Assembly: GCA_026393335.1 (NCBI GenBank)
Contig: JAPLAJ010000077.1
Coordinates: forward strand, 1-20,059
DNA from: Rhodoluna sp.
Lineage (GTDB): Bacteria; Actinomycetota; Actinomycetes; Actinomycetales; Microbacteriaceae
DNA length: 20,059 nt
Reading direction: 5' to 3'
A program made the position numbers and the translations under genes. This document shows positions 1-7,955 of the stretch, piece after piece (positions within the stretch are counted from its first letter, which is position 1; the number at the start of each line of letters is the position of its first letter). Under the pieces are notes generated by a model that saw only the letters and a program-made list of their open reading frames with translations, ran no database searches and was not told the origin of the DNA.

Positions 1-1
1 C

Positions 2-733
2 ATCGATAACACTTTTGCAAGCGTAATTGAATCTAATGAAGTCATAGGTGCTTCAAGTGAATTAGTTCCAATTGACTTTGCCGATATCTGCTTCAATGTT
101 GACATTCAATACTTCAAGAGTAAGAACCTTGCTATCCCAGATCACTGGAAAGAACTTATTCAACCTAAATACAAGAACCTAACGGTAATTGAAAATCCAA
201 ATCTTTCATCTACTGGTATGGGTTTTCTAGTGTCAACTTTTGCAGCATTTGCTAGCGATAAGGAAACCACTAACTGGTGGAGTGCCTTTAGAGACAATGG
301 GGTGAAGATTGCCGGTAGTTGGGAAGATGCTTACTACACCGACTTCTCAGCTTCTGCAGGTAAGGGTAAGTACCCGATAGTTCTTTCATATTCATCTTCA
401 CCAGCTGATGAAGTTGATGAGAATGGAAATGCAAAAACTGTTGCACTTAGGAAAGATTGCTTTAGACAGATTGAGTACGCGGGCGTGCTTCGTAACGCCA
501 AGAATGCCCCTGGTGGAGAAACTCTAATCAAGTTCATGTTGAGCAAGACCTTCCAAGAGGCACTTCCAGCAAGCATGTATGTCTATCCAATTGATGAGAG
601 TGTCACATTACCTGAGTCTTGGACTCTTAGAGCACCTGCCGCCACTACAACTATTGGTGGAGATCTAGACATTGCTAAAAATCGTTCAGCTTGGCTAAGT
701 GCCTACAACAAAGTGTTTGACGTTGCGCCTTAG
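2..733 (+). CDS. thiB: Thiamine-type ABC transporter substrate-binding protein (5' end outside the window)
   Basis: This is the C-terminal 243 residues of a periplasmic-type binding protein; the signal peptide and first lobe lie upstream of the window. The frame is open from base 2 to the TAG at 731-733. The translated stretch carries features I associate with ThiB: PIDFADICFNVD near the start, a TDFSASAGKGKYPIVLSYSS segment, and the SYSSSPADEV ligand-pocket loop. A Trp/Tyr-rich stretch (TNWWSAF, EDAYYTD) would suit stacking on an aromatic ligand. The product would be extracellular (probably a lipoprotein in an actinobacterium) and would deliver thiamine or its phosphates to the permease encoded next, whose likely start lies inside this gene (35-nt overlap). 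Thiamine is inferred from family resemblance; related iron or putrescine binders are the main alternatives. A TPP riboswitch, if present, would lie outside the window. Confidence 0.82.
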   Translation: MDNTFASVIESNEVIGASSELVPIDFADICFNVDIQYFKSKNLAIPDHWKELIQPKYKNLTVIENPNLSSTGMGFLVSTFAAFASDKETTNWWSAFRDNGVKIAGSWEDAYYTDFSASAGKGKYPIVLSYSSSPADEVDENGNAKTVALRKDCFRQIEYAGVLRNAKNAPGGETLIKFMLSKTFQEALPASMYVYPIDESVTLPESWTLRAPAATTTIGGDLDIAKNRSAWLSAYNKVFDVAP

Positions 734-2339
734 AAGAATTGTTAACTGGAGTGCACCAGTGCTATTTATGGCTGTGCTCTTTTACTGGCCGCTACTAAAT
801 GTGTTTGCTTTAGGTCTAGGACCTGACATTGCTGGCATGGTTCATAACGAAGCAAGTGTTTGGCCAGTGCTTTGGTTTACGGTGTGGCAAGCATTTGTTT
901 CAACAATCATCTGCCTTATTGTAGGTATTCCTGGTGCTTACGTTCTTTATCGAAAGTCATTTAAAGGCTCAGCAATCCTAAAGACAGTTATCACTGTTCC
1001 ATTCATGTTGCCAAGCTTGGTTGTCGCTATTGCAGTAACAGAGGTAGCGGCGCTTATTGGTGGACTGAATCCAGTTATAGCAATTATCTTGGCAAACGTT
1101 TTTGCTAACTACGCAGTGGTTGTGCGCAACATTGGATCGCAGTGGCAAACTCTTTCTAAGTCAACTGATGAAGAATCAGAATTATCTGGGGTCGGCAGAT
1201 TCACCACAGCACTTAGAGTTTCGCTTCCGCAACTAAAAAGCTCGATTCGTTCATCAAGTGCGATCATCATGCTCTATTGCGCTTCGTCCTATGGAATAGT
1301 GCTGAGCCTTGGTGGTGGGCAGATTAATACTTTAGAAACAGCTATTTCTATTTCCGTATTAGAAAGACTGGACTTCGCACACGGTGCTGCCTTAGCACTA
1401 CTGCAAATTACTTTTTGTTTGGTTGCTTTCACAATTAGTCGCTGGGGTGGCACTAACCCACTTAGCTTTACCCCGACATCATCTGGACCAAAGTCACTTG
1501 ATAAAAGGGACATGCCTGCCGCGCTCTTTAGCTTTGTAGTGATCTCAATTCTTATTGTCCTACCTATCTTTCTGGTGCTGAGTAAAGCATTCATCTCTGC
1601 TAGTGGCTCATTCACTTTAGAGAATTTTGCTCTGCTTGATACTCGTGGTGCTAGGGATTTACTAAACATCACTTTCTTAGAAGCTGGGATTAACTCGCTG
1701 CGGAACTTACTGGTAGCAACAGTTGTATCAACTTTGCTCGGTGTTCTTGTTGCTTATTTATTAGCTGAACATTCTAGAAAGAGGCGAAGAAGGAAAACAG
1801 ATTTTCTTGGCATCACACTTGATGCTGCATTCCTACTACCTATAGGTGTCTCGTCTGTTGCTATCGGCGTCGGTTACTTGATAACCCTTACCGGTGATCT
1901 GGCTTTTCTAAGAACGAGTTGGTTGCTTGTGCCACTGGTGCAATCAGTGTTTGCTATTCCATTGGTAGTTCGTATTGTTTATCCGAGCCTTCTTGCTGTT
2001 GATGTGATAACCAGAGAGCAGGCGATGACCGATGGGGCTAATGGTTTGCAATTGTTCTGGAATGTGGACTATGCCTTACTTAGGCCTGTGATGAGCACAG
2101 CTATCGCTTTTAGTGCCTTGGTCTCGCTGGGTGAATTTGGTGTTGCTAGTTTGCTCACCTTCGGTGATCAAGCAACGATACCCGTATTGATGTATCAACT
2201 GATTTCTAGGCCTGGATTACAGAACTACGGCATGGCTTTGGCGGTGGCCGCTATCTTGACTCTTATTACAACCTTGGTTGTGTTTTTGGTTAGCCACGAA
2301 GGAACTAAAAGATTTCGTAGTCAACCGGTAAAGCTTTAA
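699..2339 (+). CDS. thiP: Thiamine-type ABC transporter permease, two fused membrane domains
   Basis: A 546-residue integral membrane protein, close to the usual ThiP length of about 540, with two binding-protein-dependent permease domains in one chain and about 12 hydrophobic segments. Each half has an EAA-type coupling loop: DEESELSGVGRF in the first half, and EQAMTDGANG in the second, followed by FWNVDYALLRPV. These loops would contact an ATPase. The annotated start is GTG at 699, giving a 35-nt overlap with the binding-protein gene. In-frame TTG codons at 717 and 723 are alternatives; none has a clear Shine-Dalgarno sequence, so the start is uncertain and translational coupling is likely. 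No thiQ ATPase gene follows: the next gene is convergent and overlaps this 3' end by 35 bp. The ATPase must be upstream, elsewhere, or shared. An iron-type permease is the alternative assignment. Confidence 0.83.
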   Translation: MPTTKCLTLRLRRIVNWSAPVLFMAVLFYWPLLNVFALGLGPDIAGMVHNEASVWPVLWFTVWQAFVSTIICLIVGIPGAYVLYRKSFKGSAILKTVITVPFMLPSLVVAIAVTEVAALIGGLNPVIAIILANVFANYAVVVRNIGSQWQTLSKSTDEESELSGVGRFTTALRVSLPQLKSSIRSSSAIIMLYCASSYGIVLSLGGGQINTLETAISISVLERLDFAHGAALALLQITFCLVAFTISRWGGTNPLSFTPTSSGPKSLDKRDMPAALFSFVVISILIVLPIFLVLSKAFISASGSFTLENFALLDTRGARDLLNITFLEAGINSLRNLLVATVVSTLLGVLVAYLLAEHSRKRRRRKTDFLGITLDAAFLLPIGVSSVAIGVGYLITLTGDLAFLRTSWLLVPLVQSVFAIPLVVRIVYPSLLAVDVITREQAMTDGANGLQLFWNVDYALLRPVMSTAIAFSALVSLGEFGVASLLTFGDQATIPVLMYQLISRPGLQNYGMALAVAAILTLITTLVVFLVSHEGTKRFRSQPVKL

Positions 2340-3150
2340 ATCTTTCTTTAATAACTTCAATCGATTCTGGATTCTGATCAATCAAAATAAAGTTCCTGCC
2401 TAAGTCAGCAGCCGCTGCGCCAGTAGTTCCTGAACCTGCAAAGAAATCCAGAACCAATGCTCCTTCTTGACTGCTAGCTTGAATCACCCTGCGAAGAATT
2501 CCCAAAGGCTTTTGAGTTGGGTACCCGGTCTTCTCTTTTCCAGTAGGAGAGACAATGGTGTGCCACCAAACATCAGTAGGTAGTTTTCCTTTTGCTACTT
2601 TCTCTGGTGTTACAAGACCCGGTGCCATATATGGTTCACGATCAACACTCTCGTTATTGAAGTAATACTTATCTGGGTTCTTCACGTAAACGAGAATCGT
2701 GTCGTGCTTAGCAGGCCATCGTGATTTAGCTTTGCCTCCGTAGTCATAGGCCCAGATGATTTCATTGAGAAAGCATTCCCTGCCAAAGAGAGCATCTAAT
2801 AGAACTTTGGCGTAGTGAACCTCACGATAATCCAAATGCAGATAAAGGGTTCCGGTTTCATTGAGTATGCGCCAAGCTTCTTCAAGTCTTGGCTCTAGAA
2901 AACCCCAGTAGTCCTTGAACTCATCGTCGTAGCTGAGAATAGTTTCTCTAACGATTTCGTACCTTTGACCTTTGAAGCCAATCCGGTTACCTGTTTCAGT
3001 TCTTGTAGTTTTAGAGCTTCCCCTTGACTGAACTCTTCCGGTATTGAACGGTGGGTCAACATAAATCAGCTGAACGCTTTCGTCAGCAATAGACTTCAAA
3101 ACAGCAAGGTTATCGCCTTGGATGACCCGGTATTTCGAATTGTTCTGCAC
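2305..3150 (-). CDS. Solitary site-specific DNA methyltransferase, beta-class (probably N6-adenine)
   Basis: 281 residues of the N4/N6 DNA methylase family (Pfam N6_N4_Mtase). The catalytic motif IV is YVDPPFNTG near residues 30-38, and the AdoMet-binding motif I is DFFAGSGTTG at 235-244. Motif IV before motif I is the beta-class order. GYPTQKP just ahead of motif I is also typical. DPPF, rather than SPPY, favours N6-methyladenine over N4-methylcytosine. The recognition sequence cannot be read from the gene. No restriction endonuclease or specificity subunit is adjacent, so it is probably an orphan (regulatory or housekeeping) methylase. The start is GTG at 3150; there is no Shine-Dalgarno sequence, but a TAATCT hexamer ends 6 nt upstream, which suits leaderless translation. 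The gene overlaps thiP by 35 bp at the 3' end and diverges from the next gene with only 17 bp between starts. Confidence 0.9.
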   Translation of the reverse strand: MQNNSKYRVIQGDNLAVLKSIADESVQLIYVDPPFNTGRVQSRGSSKTTRTETGNRIGFKGQRYEIVRETILSYDDEFKDYWGFLEPRLEEAWRILNETGTLYLHLDYREVHYAKVLLDALFGRECFLNEIIWAYDYGGKAKSRWPAKHDTILVYVKNPDKYYFNNESVDREPYMAPGLVTPEKVAKGKLPTDVWWHTIVSPTGKEKTGYPTQKPLGILRRVIQASSQEGALVLDFFAGSGTTGAAAADLGRNFILIDQNPESIEVIKERFKALPVDYEIF

Positions 3151-3156
3151 AGAAAG

Positions 3157-3162
3157 AGATTA
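3157..3162 (-). promoter_or_regulatory. Candidate -10 box of a leaderless methyltransferase transcript
   Basis: On the minus strand the hexamer TAATCT (TANNNT consensus) ends 6 nt before the GTG start at 3150, the spacing expected if transcription begins at the start codon. No Shine-Dalgarno sequence is present, which agrees with a leaderless mRNA. No good -35 element was seen, so support is modest. Confidence 0.4.
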
Positions 3163-3167
3163 ACATC

Positions 3168-3461
3168 ATGAACCCACATGTTTGGCACAATAAGGAGAAA
3201 TCACGCTATGACCTCTTTCTAGGCGAGGAGCTAATTGGTCTTGCCGACTATGTTGATGTTGATGGTGAGCTACAAATCACCCATACCGAAGTAAATCCAG
3301 AACATCAGGGCAATGGTTATGCAGCCATTCTGGTTAGAGAAGCTTTAGCCGATATTGAAGCAAACAATCTTGGCAAGGTCTGGCCTGTTTGCCCTTACGT
3401 TGTTAAATACATGCAGAAGCACCCAGAGACCTTGCATTTGCTTTCTAGGGAACTGAACTAA
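3168..3461 (+). CDS. Small GNAT-fold N-acetyltransferase, YjdJ/NATD1-like
   Basis: A 97-residue single-domain protein of the short 'GCN5-related' acetyltransferase family (Pfam Acetyltransf_CG; the bacterial YjdJ and eukaryotic NATD1 group). The acetyl-CoA pyrophosphate loop is HQGNGYAA at residues 46-53. The family's C-terminal block CPYVVKYMQKHPE follows, with Cys75 in a conserved position. The length is normal for this minimal family. Substrates of the family are poorly known, so no specific acceptor is proposed. The start is ATG at 3168, with a weak purine-rich stretch (AAAGAG) about 9 nt upstream. The promoter must lie within the divergent methyltransferase gene or the 17-bp gap. Its TAA stop shares bases with the TAG stop of the convergent hydrolase (4-bp overlap). 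It would be cytosolic. Confidence 0.85.
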   Translation: MNPHVWHNKEKSRYDLFLGEELIGLADYVDVDGELQITHTEVNPEHQGNGYAAILVREALADIEANNLGKVWPVCPYVVKYMQKHPETLHLLSRELN

Positions 3462-4321
3462 CCTACGTTTTCTTTGATAAAACCAAGTAGGTCATGAATG
3501 ACCTCATCCTTGTTTATCTCGTTATAGATCTCATGCCTTGCATCGTGATAAATAATCGCAGTTACGTTCTCTAGCCCAGACTTATTTCTGTATGTGTTAG
3601 CTAGCATCTGGTTTCCACGTTCACCACCAACACGGTCATCACTGCCGGCTTGAATAAGCAACGGCAGTTGCTTATTGATTTTTCTACTCGGTGTGAAGAA
3701 AAGTTGTATTGCATTTGGAACCCCAAATACCTTTGCGGCTGCCGCTAAGAAAGTGTACTGGTCAGCAACAAAGTCCAAACCAACCTGTCTGTCTCTTGAA
3801 AGCCACTCGTAACCAGTGGCACCAGGTTCCTTATCCCACTTCTTGTTGAATGCACCTGCACCTAAAATACCAGGCAGTAGAAGTGATGACCCTGAGAGAA
3901 CTACAGCATCATATTCATTTGAATACTGGTTCACTAACTTTTGCGCTATAAAAGATCCATATGAATGTCCAAAAAGAACAAACTTTAGACCTGGGTTTTC
4001 GGCCTTGATAAGTTTGCTGAATTCATGAACCTGCTCGAAGGCTGCTTTGATTCCACCTGGGCCTAGGTTTCCCATTATCTTGGTTTGACCGCTAGCCACC
4101 TGCTTAGCACCTGTAACACCATGGCCCCTGTGATCATCTGCGTAAACGCTATAGCCTGCATCATTTAGTGCTTTAGCTACGTGGTCATACCTTCTACCGT
4201 GATCGCCAAGACCATGGGCGATCTGCACCACTGCCTTAGGGTTCTGGACAGGCCAGATGTAATAGGTGATTTCAACGCCGTGTGAGTCGGTGAATACTCT
4301 TGTGATTGGTAGGTCAGTCAT
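3458..4321 (-). CDS. Alpha/beta hydrolase, monoacylglycerol lipase/lysophospholipase-like
   Basis: 287 residues with the serine-aminopeptidase/monoacylglycerol-lipase fold (Pfam Hydrolase_4). The oxyanion-hole motif is HGLGDHGRRY at 36-45, the nucleophile elbow GHSYGS has Ser120, and the likely acid and base are Asp229 (in GSDDRVGG) and His263 (in DARHE). The full triad is present, so the enzyme should be active as a cytosolic esterase on small acyl esters such as monoacylglycerols. The exact substrate is not readable. No signal peptide is seen. The start is ATG at 4321, with AAGG about 7 nt upstream. It lies 16 nt after the putA-type stop codon in the same orientation, so the two are probably co-transcribed; a functional link to proline use is not evident. 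The 3' end overlaps the stop codon of the convergent GNAT gene. Confidence 0.88.
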   Translation of the reverse strand: MTDLPITRVFTDSHGVEITYYIWPVQNPKAVVQIAHGLGDHGRRYDHVAKALNDAGYSVYADDHRGHGVTGAKQVASGQTKIMGNLGPGGIKAAFEQVHEFSKLIKAENPGLKFVLFGHSYGSFIAQKLVNQYSNEYDAVVLSGSSLLLPGILGAGAFNKKWDKEPGATGYEWLSRDRQVGLDFVADQYTFLAAAAKVFGVPNAIQLFFTPSRKINKQLPLLIQAGSDDRVGGERGNQMLANTYRNKSGLENVTAIIYHDARHEIYNEINKDEVIHDLLGFIKENVG

Positions 4322-4337
4322 GGCTTTACCTTACTCC

Positions 4338-7300
4338 TTAGAGAATGTTTACAAGCTCTGATTGGATAGCTCCAAATCTGTGTTGCGTTATAGATATAGA
4401 TTGTTCGCGCATCAGGCAAAGTAGGGTAACTCGTCCAGATCTTGTTATTTCATTTCCAAACACAAACAAGTCAGGGTTTTCTTGTAATTCACTTATTCTG
4501 GCTTCCCTTGGACCAACCAGAATCAACTTAGTTCCTGGAACAACTGATGGCTTGAAATCTTCCTCTTCAGTAAGGCTGACCCTAAACCCACCTGCAAGAG
4601 TCTCTAGCTGCTGGCGGGTTAGATTCTTGGATGTCACGAATGATTTAGCCAGTGATAATTCGATTGCTGTTCCAGCAAGCTTGGCAGCCACCACCACTCT
4701 GGCAAGTGCAGCTATGGAGGCGGTTCTACTAACTCTCACAATTACATTAGGTAGTGGCAGGTAACGATGGTAGTTCGCTTCATTTGCCATCTCACCTTTT
4801 TCTAAACCTAATTCGTACTTTTCTCTGCTGTAAAGGTTTTTGTGCCACATAGCATCGCTTGAACCTGCGGAAATCAGCCAAGACATTTCCTGCGGATTCG
4901 AAACTATTTCTTCAACAGCTTGGACGTAAGTGACTACGCTTTCGTGATAGGTAACAAGGTAGTTAGTACTTGAACTATTTTTTTCAACATATCTTCCAAA
5001 TTGTAATAGGTAATTTCTACCTCCAGCTTTTAGTCCCCAACCAACACTTGATCTCTTGAATCCTCCGAAAGGTTGTCTCTCGACAATTGCGCCAGTGATG
5101 CCTCTATTGACATAAAGGTTTCCAGCTTCAATATTCTCGAGCCAAGTTTTAATTTCTTCAACGTTGAGTGAATGTATTCCAGCGGTTAGTCCAAAGTCTG
5201 TGCCGTTTTGAAGTTTTAGTGCGTGCGCTAAGTTCTTAGCCTGCATTAGTCCTAGCACTGGGCCGAAGCACTCAGTTTGGTGGAAGAAGCTTCCTTCGCT
5301 AACCCCTAGTTTGATACCTGGTCGCCATAGTCTTCCTGAATCATCAAGCTGTTGAGGCTCTAAAAGCCAGCTCTCGCCTGGCTCTAGGGTGGTCAGTGCC
5401 CTCTGAAGTTTAGGGCTTGGCGGTTCAATTAGCGGACCGACTGAAGCATCGCTTTGTGGCCCGTAGCCTACTTTCATTGATGAAACCGCATCGACTAGTT
5501 GCTTGAGGAATTGAGAGTTTTCATAAACCGAACCGATCAGAATTCCTAAGCTTGCAGCTGAACACTTTTGTCCAGCGTGACCGAAAGCACTCTTAGATAA
5601 ATCTGCTGCGGCTAGATCAAGATCTGCAAAAGGAGAAATAACTATCGCGTTCTTGCCACTTGTTTCTGCTGCTAGTTGCATTCTCGGGCGATAGCTCTTG
5701 AACATTTCAGCTGTTTCAAAAGCACCGGTCAAGATAACAGCATCGACGCTGCTATGACCAACTAAATGTAAACCGAGTTCATTGTCCGGCACCATGGCAA
5801 CCCTGAGAACTTCTCTTGGCACACCTGCTCTCCAAAGTGTTTCAACCATAGCTAGAACACAGTTGACTACTTGTGGAGCTGGTTTGATGATTACAGCAGA
5901 ACCTGCTGCTAGAGCTGCTAGCACTCCACCGGCAGCAATAGCAACTGGAAAGTTCCAAGGAGGGGTAACAACAACTAGTTGATGTGGAATAAACTCAACG
6001 CCATCAACTTTTTCAGTTTCAACAATCTCGTCGATGGAGTGAGCGTAAAAATTTGCAAAGTCAATTGCTTCGCTCAGTTCAGCGTCTGCTTCGCCAATTG
6101 TTTTACCGCCTTCAGCGATCATCAGCTGCAGCAATGCACCTCTACTCTTAGCTAGCTCTACTCCGCAGCGTAAAAGTATTGTCTTGCGCGCATCAGAATC
6201 TTTACTCCATGTTTGAGAGGCAGCCTTGGCGCCGGAAACCATTTCCTCAACTTCATAAGTTTCTAGATTTGCTTCCGAGAGATATGACTCATGAGTTTTC
6301 AGGTTTCCCTCAAGTGCGCTGGCTCCAGCCAGAACTTGTCTTACCCAGTCTCGATTATTTGTAAGTGCTGTGTCGGTATCAGGTTCGTTTTCAAATACCT
6401 GGCTTATCTCGAAACTGTCACCGAGTCTGTTTTGTTTTCTATTTGGACCGGAGCTTAGGTTCTCCATCCTTGAGAACGATAGCTCGAAGCGTTCTTTCTC
6501 TCTGTTAAAAACATCTACGCTTGTGGTGATATCAAACACTCCTGACATGAAGTTTTCTGGCGATCCATTTTCTTCTAGTCTTCGAGTCAGATACGCAACC
6601 GCCACCTGGAATTCGCTAGGCCTAACTACCGGTGTATAAAGAAGAAGGGAGCCAACACTCTTTTTGACTTGTGAGCTTAGGTGCTGAGCCATTCCCTGCA
6701 ACATTTCAAATTCAACTTTGTGTTGCACACCGCGTCTAACCGATAGAACATGCCCGTAAGCCAGATCAAACAAGTTGTGTCCGGCTATGCCGATTCTTAG
6801 GCTCTCTACTCGTTCTGGGTTGAGTGAGTACTCAATCAATCTTTTGTAATTCGCATCGCTGTCTGCCTTGGTCGAATATGTAGCTAGATTCCAACCGTGC
6901 CACTGAGCATCAACTAATTCCATTGCAAGGTTTGCACCTTTCACAATGCGAACCTTTATACCCGCTCCACCTTCAAGTGTTCTTACGTGTGCAAATTCAG
7001 TTAACTCCTTCAGAGCTTCGAATGAGTCTGGTAAATAAGCCTGTAGAACAATTCCTGCTTCTAAATTCTTTAGTGTTGGTTTAGAAAGTAATTTTTTGAA
7101 TACCAACATGGTTAGTCCAAGATCTCGATACTCTTCCATGTCAAGGTTGATGAATTTTTTATTACTACTGCTTGCAGCATATTCATATAGTGGTGTGAGC
7201 TTGTCCACCATCCTTGAGACAGTTGCCTCAAACCCCCACATAGATAACTGGCTGGCAACAGCAGAAAGTTTGATGGACACATAATCAACATCTTTACGTT

Positions 7301-7802
7301 TTAGGAGAGCAAAGGTTTCATTGAATCTGTGGTCTGCTTCTTGTTCGCCTAGAACTGCTTCACCCAAGAGGTTCAAGTTCAGACTCACTCCACCAGATCG
7401 TGCTTTAGATATGTGCTTAGTTAACTTCTTAGGTCTTGCATCAGCAATTAGATGCCCAACTAGTTTCCTAAGCACTGACTTAGCAATCGGAATGACAATG
7501 AATGAGAAAGAAGTAGCAAGTAAGCCACCGAGGCTGATAGCGAAACGGTCTAAAGCTCCAAGGCTCTTAGGAAGGTCTTTTGAGAGTTTCGATAATTCAA
7601 CAGCAGCGACTTTTCGGTCACTTGGTCTGATAACCCGGTCTACGAACTTTAGGGTCCAATCCAAACCCTTTGGATCCTTGAGTATTTTGGCTAGACGCTT
7701 CTCGGCAGGAGATCTAGAGCCCTTACGTTTAGATTCCTTGAGCCAGCTCTCAACCAGAGCAATAGACTCGGTAGCAACTTCATCGCGCTGATTCTCAAGC
7801 AC
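4338..7802 (-). CDS. putA: Bifunctional proline dehydrogenase / L-glutamate gamma-semialdehyde dehydrogenase
   Basis: An 1154-residue fused enzyme that oxidises proline to P5C (FAD) and then to glutamate (NAD+). The proline dehydrogenase barrel spans about 130-420, with VSIKLSAVASQ, FINLDMEEY near 217, RIVKGAN near 285 and the substrate-binding RRLEENGSPENF at 407-418. The aldehyde dehydrogenase module spans about 490-985, with PPWNFP near 614, general base Glu713 in AETSGKN and catalytic Cys747 in GQKCSA. A further ~150 residues at the C-terminus match no catalytic motif I recognise; long PutA proteins often end in an ALDH-superfamily-like domain. There is no N-terminal ribbon-helix-helix segment, so it is not the trifunctional, self-repressing form. 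The start is GTG at 7802, with a strong GGAGG 7 nt upstream. Both active sites look intact. It is first in a two-gene unit with the hydrolase. Confidence 0.95.
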   Translation of the reverse strand: MLENQRDEVATESIALVESWLKESKRKGSRSPAEKRLAKILKDPKGLDWTLKFVDRVIRPSDRKVAAVELSKLSKDLPKSLGALDRFAISLGGLLATSFSFIVIPIAKSVLRKLVGHLIADARPKKLTKHISKARSGGVSLNLNLLGEAVLGEQEADHRFNETFALLKRKDVDYVSIKLSAVASQLSMWGFEATVSRMVDKLTPLYEYAASSSNKKFINLDMEEYRDLGLTMLVFKKLLSKPTLKNLEAGIVLQAYLPDSFEALKELTEFAHVRTLEGGAGIKVRIVKGANLAMELVDAQWHGWNLATYSTKADSDANYKRLIEYSLNPERVESLRIGIAGHNLFDLAYGHVLSVRRGVQHKVEFEMLQGMAQHLSSQVKKSVGSLLLYTPVVRPSEFQVAVAYLTRRLEENGSPENFMSGVFDITTSVDVFNREKERFELSFSRMENLSSGPNRKQNRLGDSFEISQVFENEPDTDTALTNNRDWVRQVLAGASALEGNLKTHESYLSEANLETYEVEEMVSGAKAASQTWSKDSDARKTILLRCGVELAKSRGALLQLMIAEGGKTIGEADAELSEAIDFANFYAHSIDEIVETEKVDGVEFIPHQLVVVTPPWNFPVAIAAGGVLAALAAGSAVIIKPAPQVVNCVLAMVETLWRAGVPREVLRVAMVPDNELGLHLVGHSSVDAVILTGAFETAEMFKSYRPRMQLAAETSGKNAIVISPFADLDLAAADLSKSAFGHAGQKCSAASLGILIGSVYENSQFLKQLVDAVSSMKVGYGPQSDASVGPLIEPPSPKLQRALTTLEPGESWLLEPQQLDDSGRLWRPGIKLGVSEGSFFHQTECFGPVLGLMQAKNLAHALKLQNGTDFGLTAGIHSLNVEEIKTWLENIEAGNLYVNRGITGAIVERQPFGGFKRSSVGWGLKAGGRNYLLQFGRYVEKNSSSTNYLVTYHESVVTYVQAVEEIVSNPQEMSWLISAGSSDAMWHKNLYSREKYELGLEKGEMANEANYHRYLPLPNVIVRVSRTASIAALARVVVAAKLAGTAIELSLAKSFVTSKNLTRQQLETLAGGFRVSLTEEEDFKPSVVPGTKLILVGPREARISELQENPDLFVFGNEITRSGRVTLLCLMREQSISITQHRFGAIQSELVNIL

Positions 7803-7809
7803 CTAAAGC

Positions 7810-7814
7810 CCTCC
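7810..7814 (-). promoter_or_regulatory. Strong ribosome binding site of putA
   Basis: On the minus strand, GGAGG lies 7 nt upstream of the GTG at 7802. It is the best Shine-Dalgarno sequence in the window and fixes the putA start. Further upstream (7870-7875, minus strand) a TTGACT could serve as a -35 element, but I found no well-spaced -10 partner. Confidence 0.75.
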
Positions 7815-7893
7815 AATTTCAGGCAGGCTAGGGGTTGTTGCACTGCCAAACGTCTTTGTTTCGTAAACGAGTCAATCATCCCAGATGTTGCTC

Positions 7894-7921
7894 TTAGTGG
7901 GCGACATTCAGGAACTATACA
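7894..7921 (+). promoter_or_regulatory. Candidate promoter of the flavin redox operon
   Basis: Upstream of the ferric-reductase-like gene, TTAGTG (7894-7899) and TATACA (7916-7921) are separated by 16 bp. Transcription would then start near 7928, giving a leader of about 28 nt. The -10 is good and the -35 is weak. The 153-bp gap to putA (7803-7955) must also hold the putA promoter. No convincing operator or riboswitch was recognised there. Confidence 0.35.
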
Positions 7922-7955
7922 GGAATATCCCAGACTAAAAGACCAAACTGAACTC

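Noticed and set aside
2305..4321. A restriction-modification or defence island around the methyltransferase
   Set aside because: Neighbours are a minimal acetyltransferase, a lipase-like hydrolase and metabolic genes; no nuclease, helicase, specificity subunit, toxin or mobile-element gene was seen.
4345..7791. Several plus-strand open frames of 60-156 codons opposite putA
   Set aside because: They lie wholly antisense to a gene with complete catalytic motifs, have no recognisable domain and lack ribosome sites; they are frame shadows.
7855..7870. GTTTCGTAAAC as an operator palindrome between putA and the redox operon
   Set aside because: Only 4 bp match on each side of a 3-nt centre; too short to claim without conservation data.
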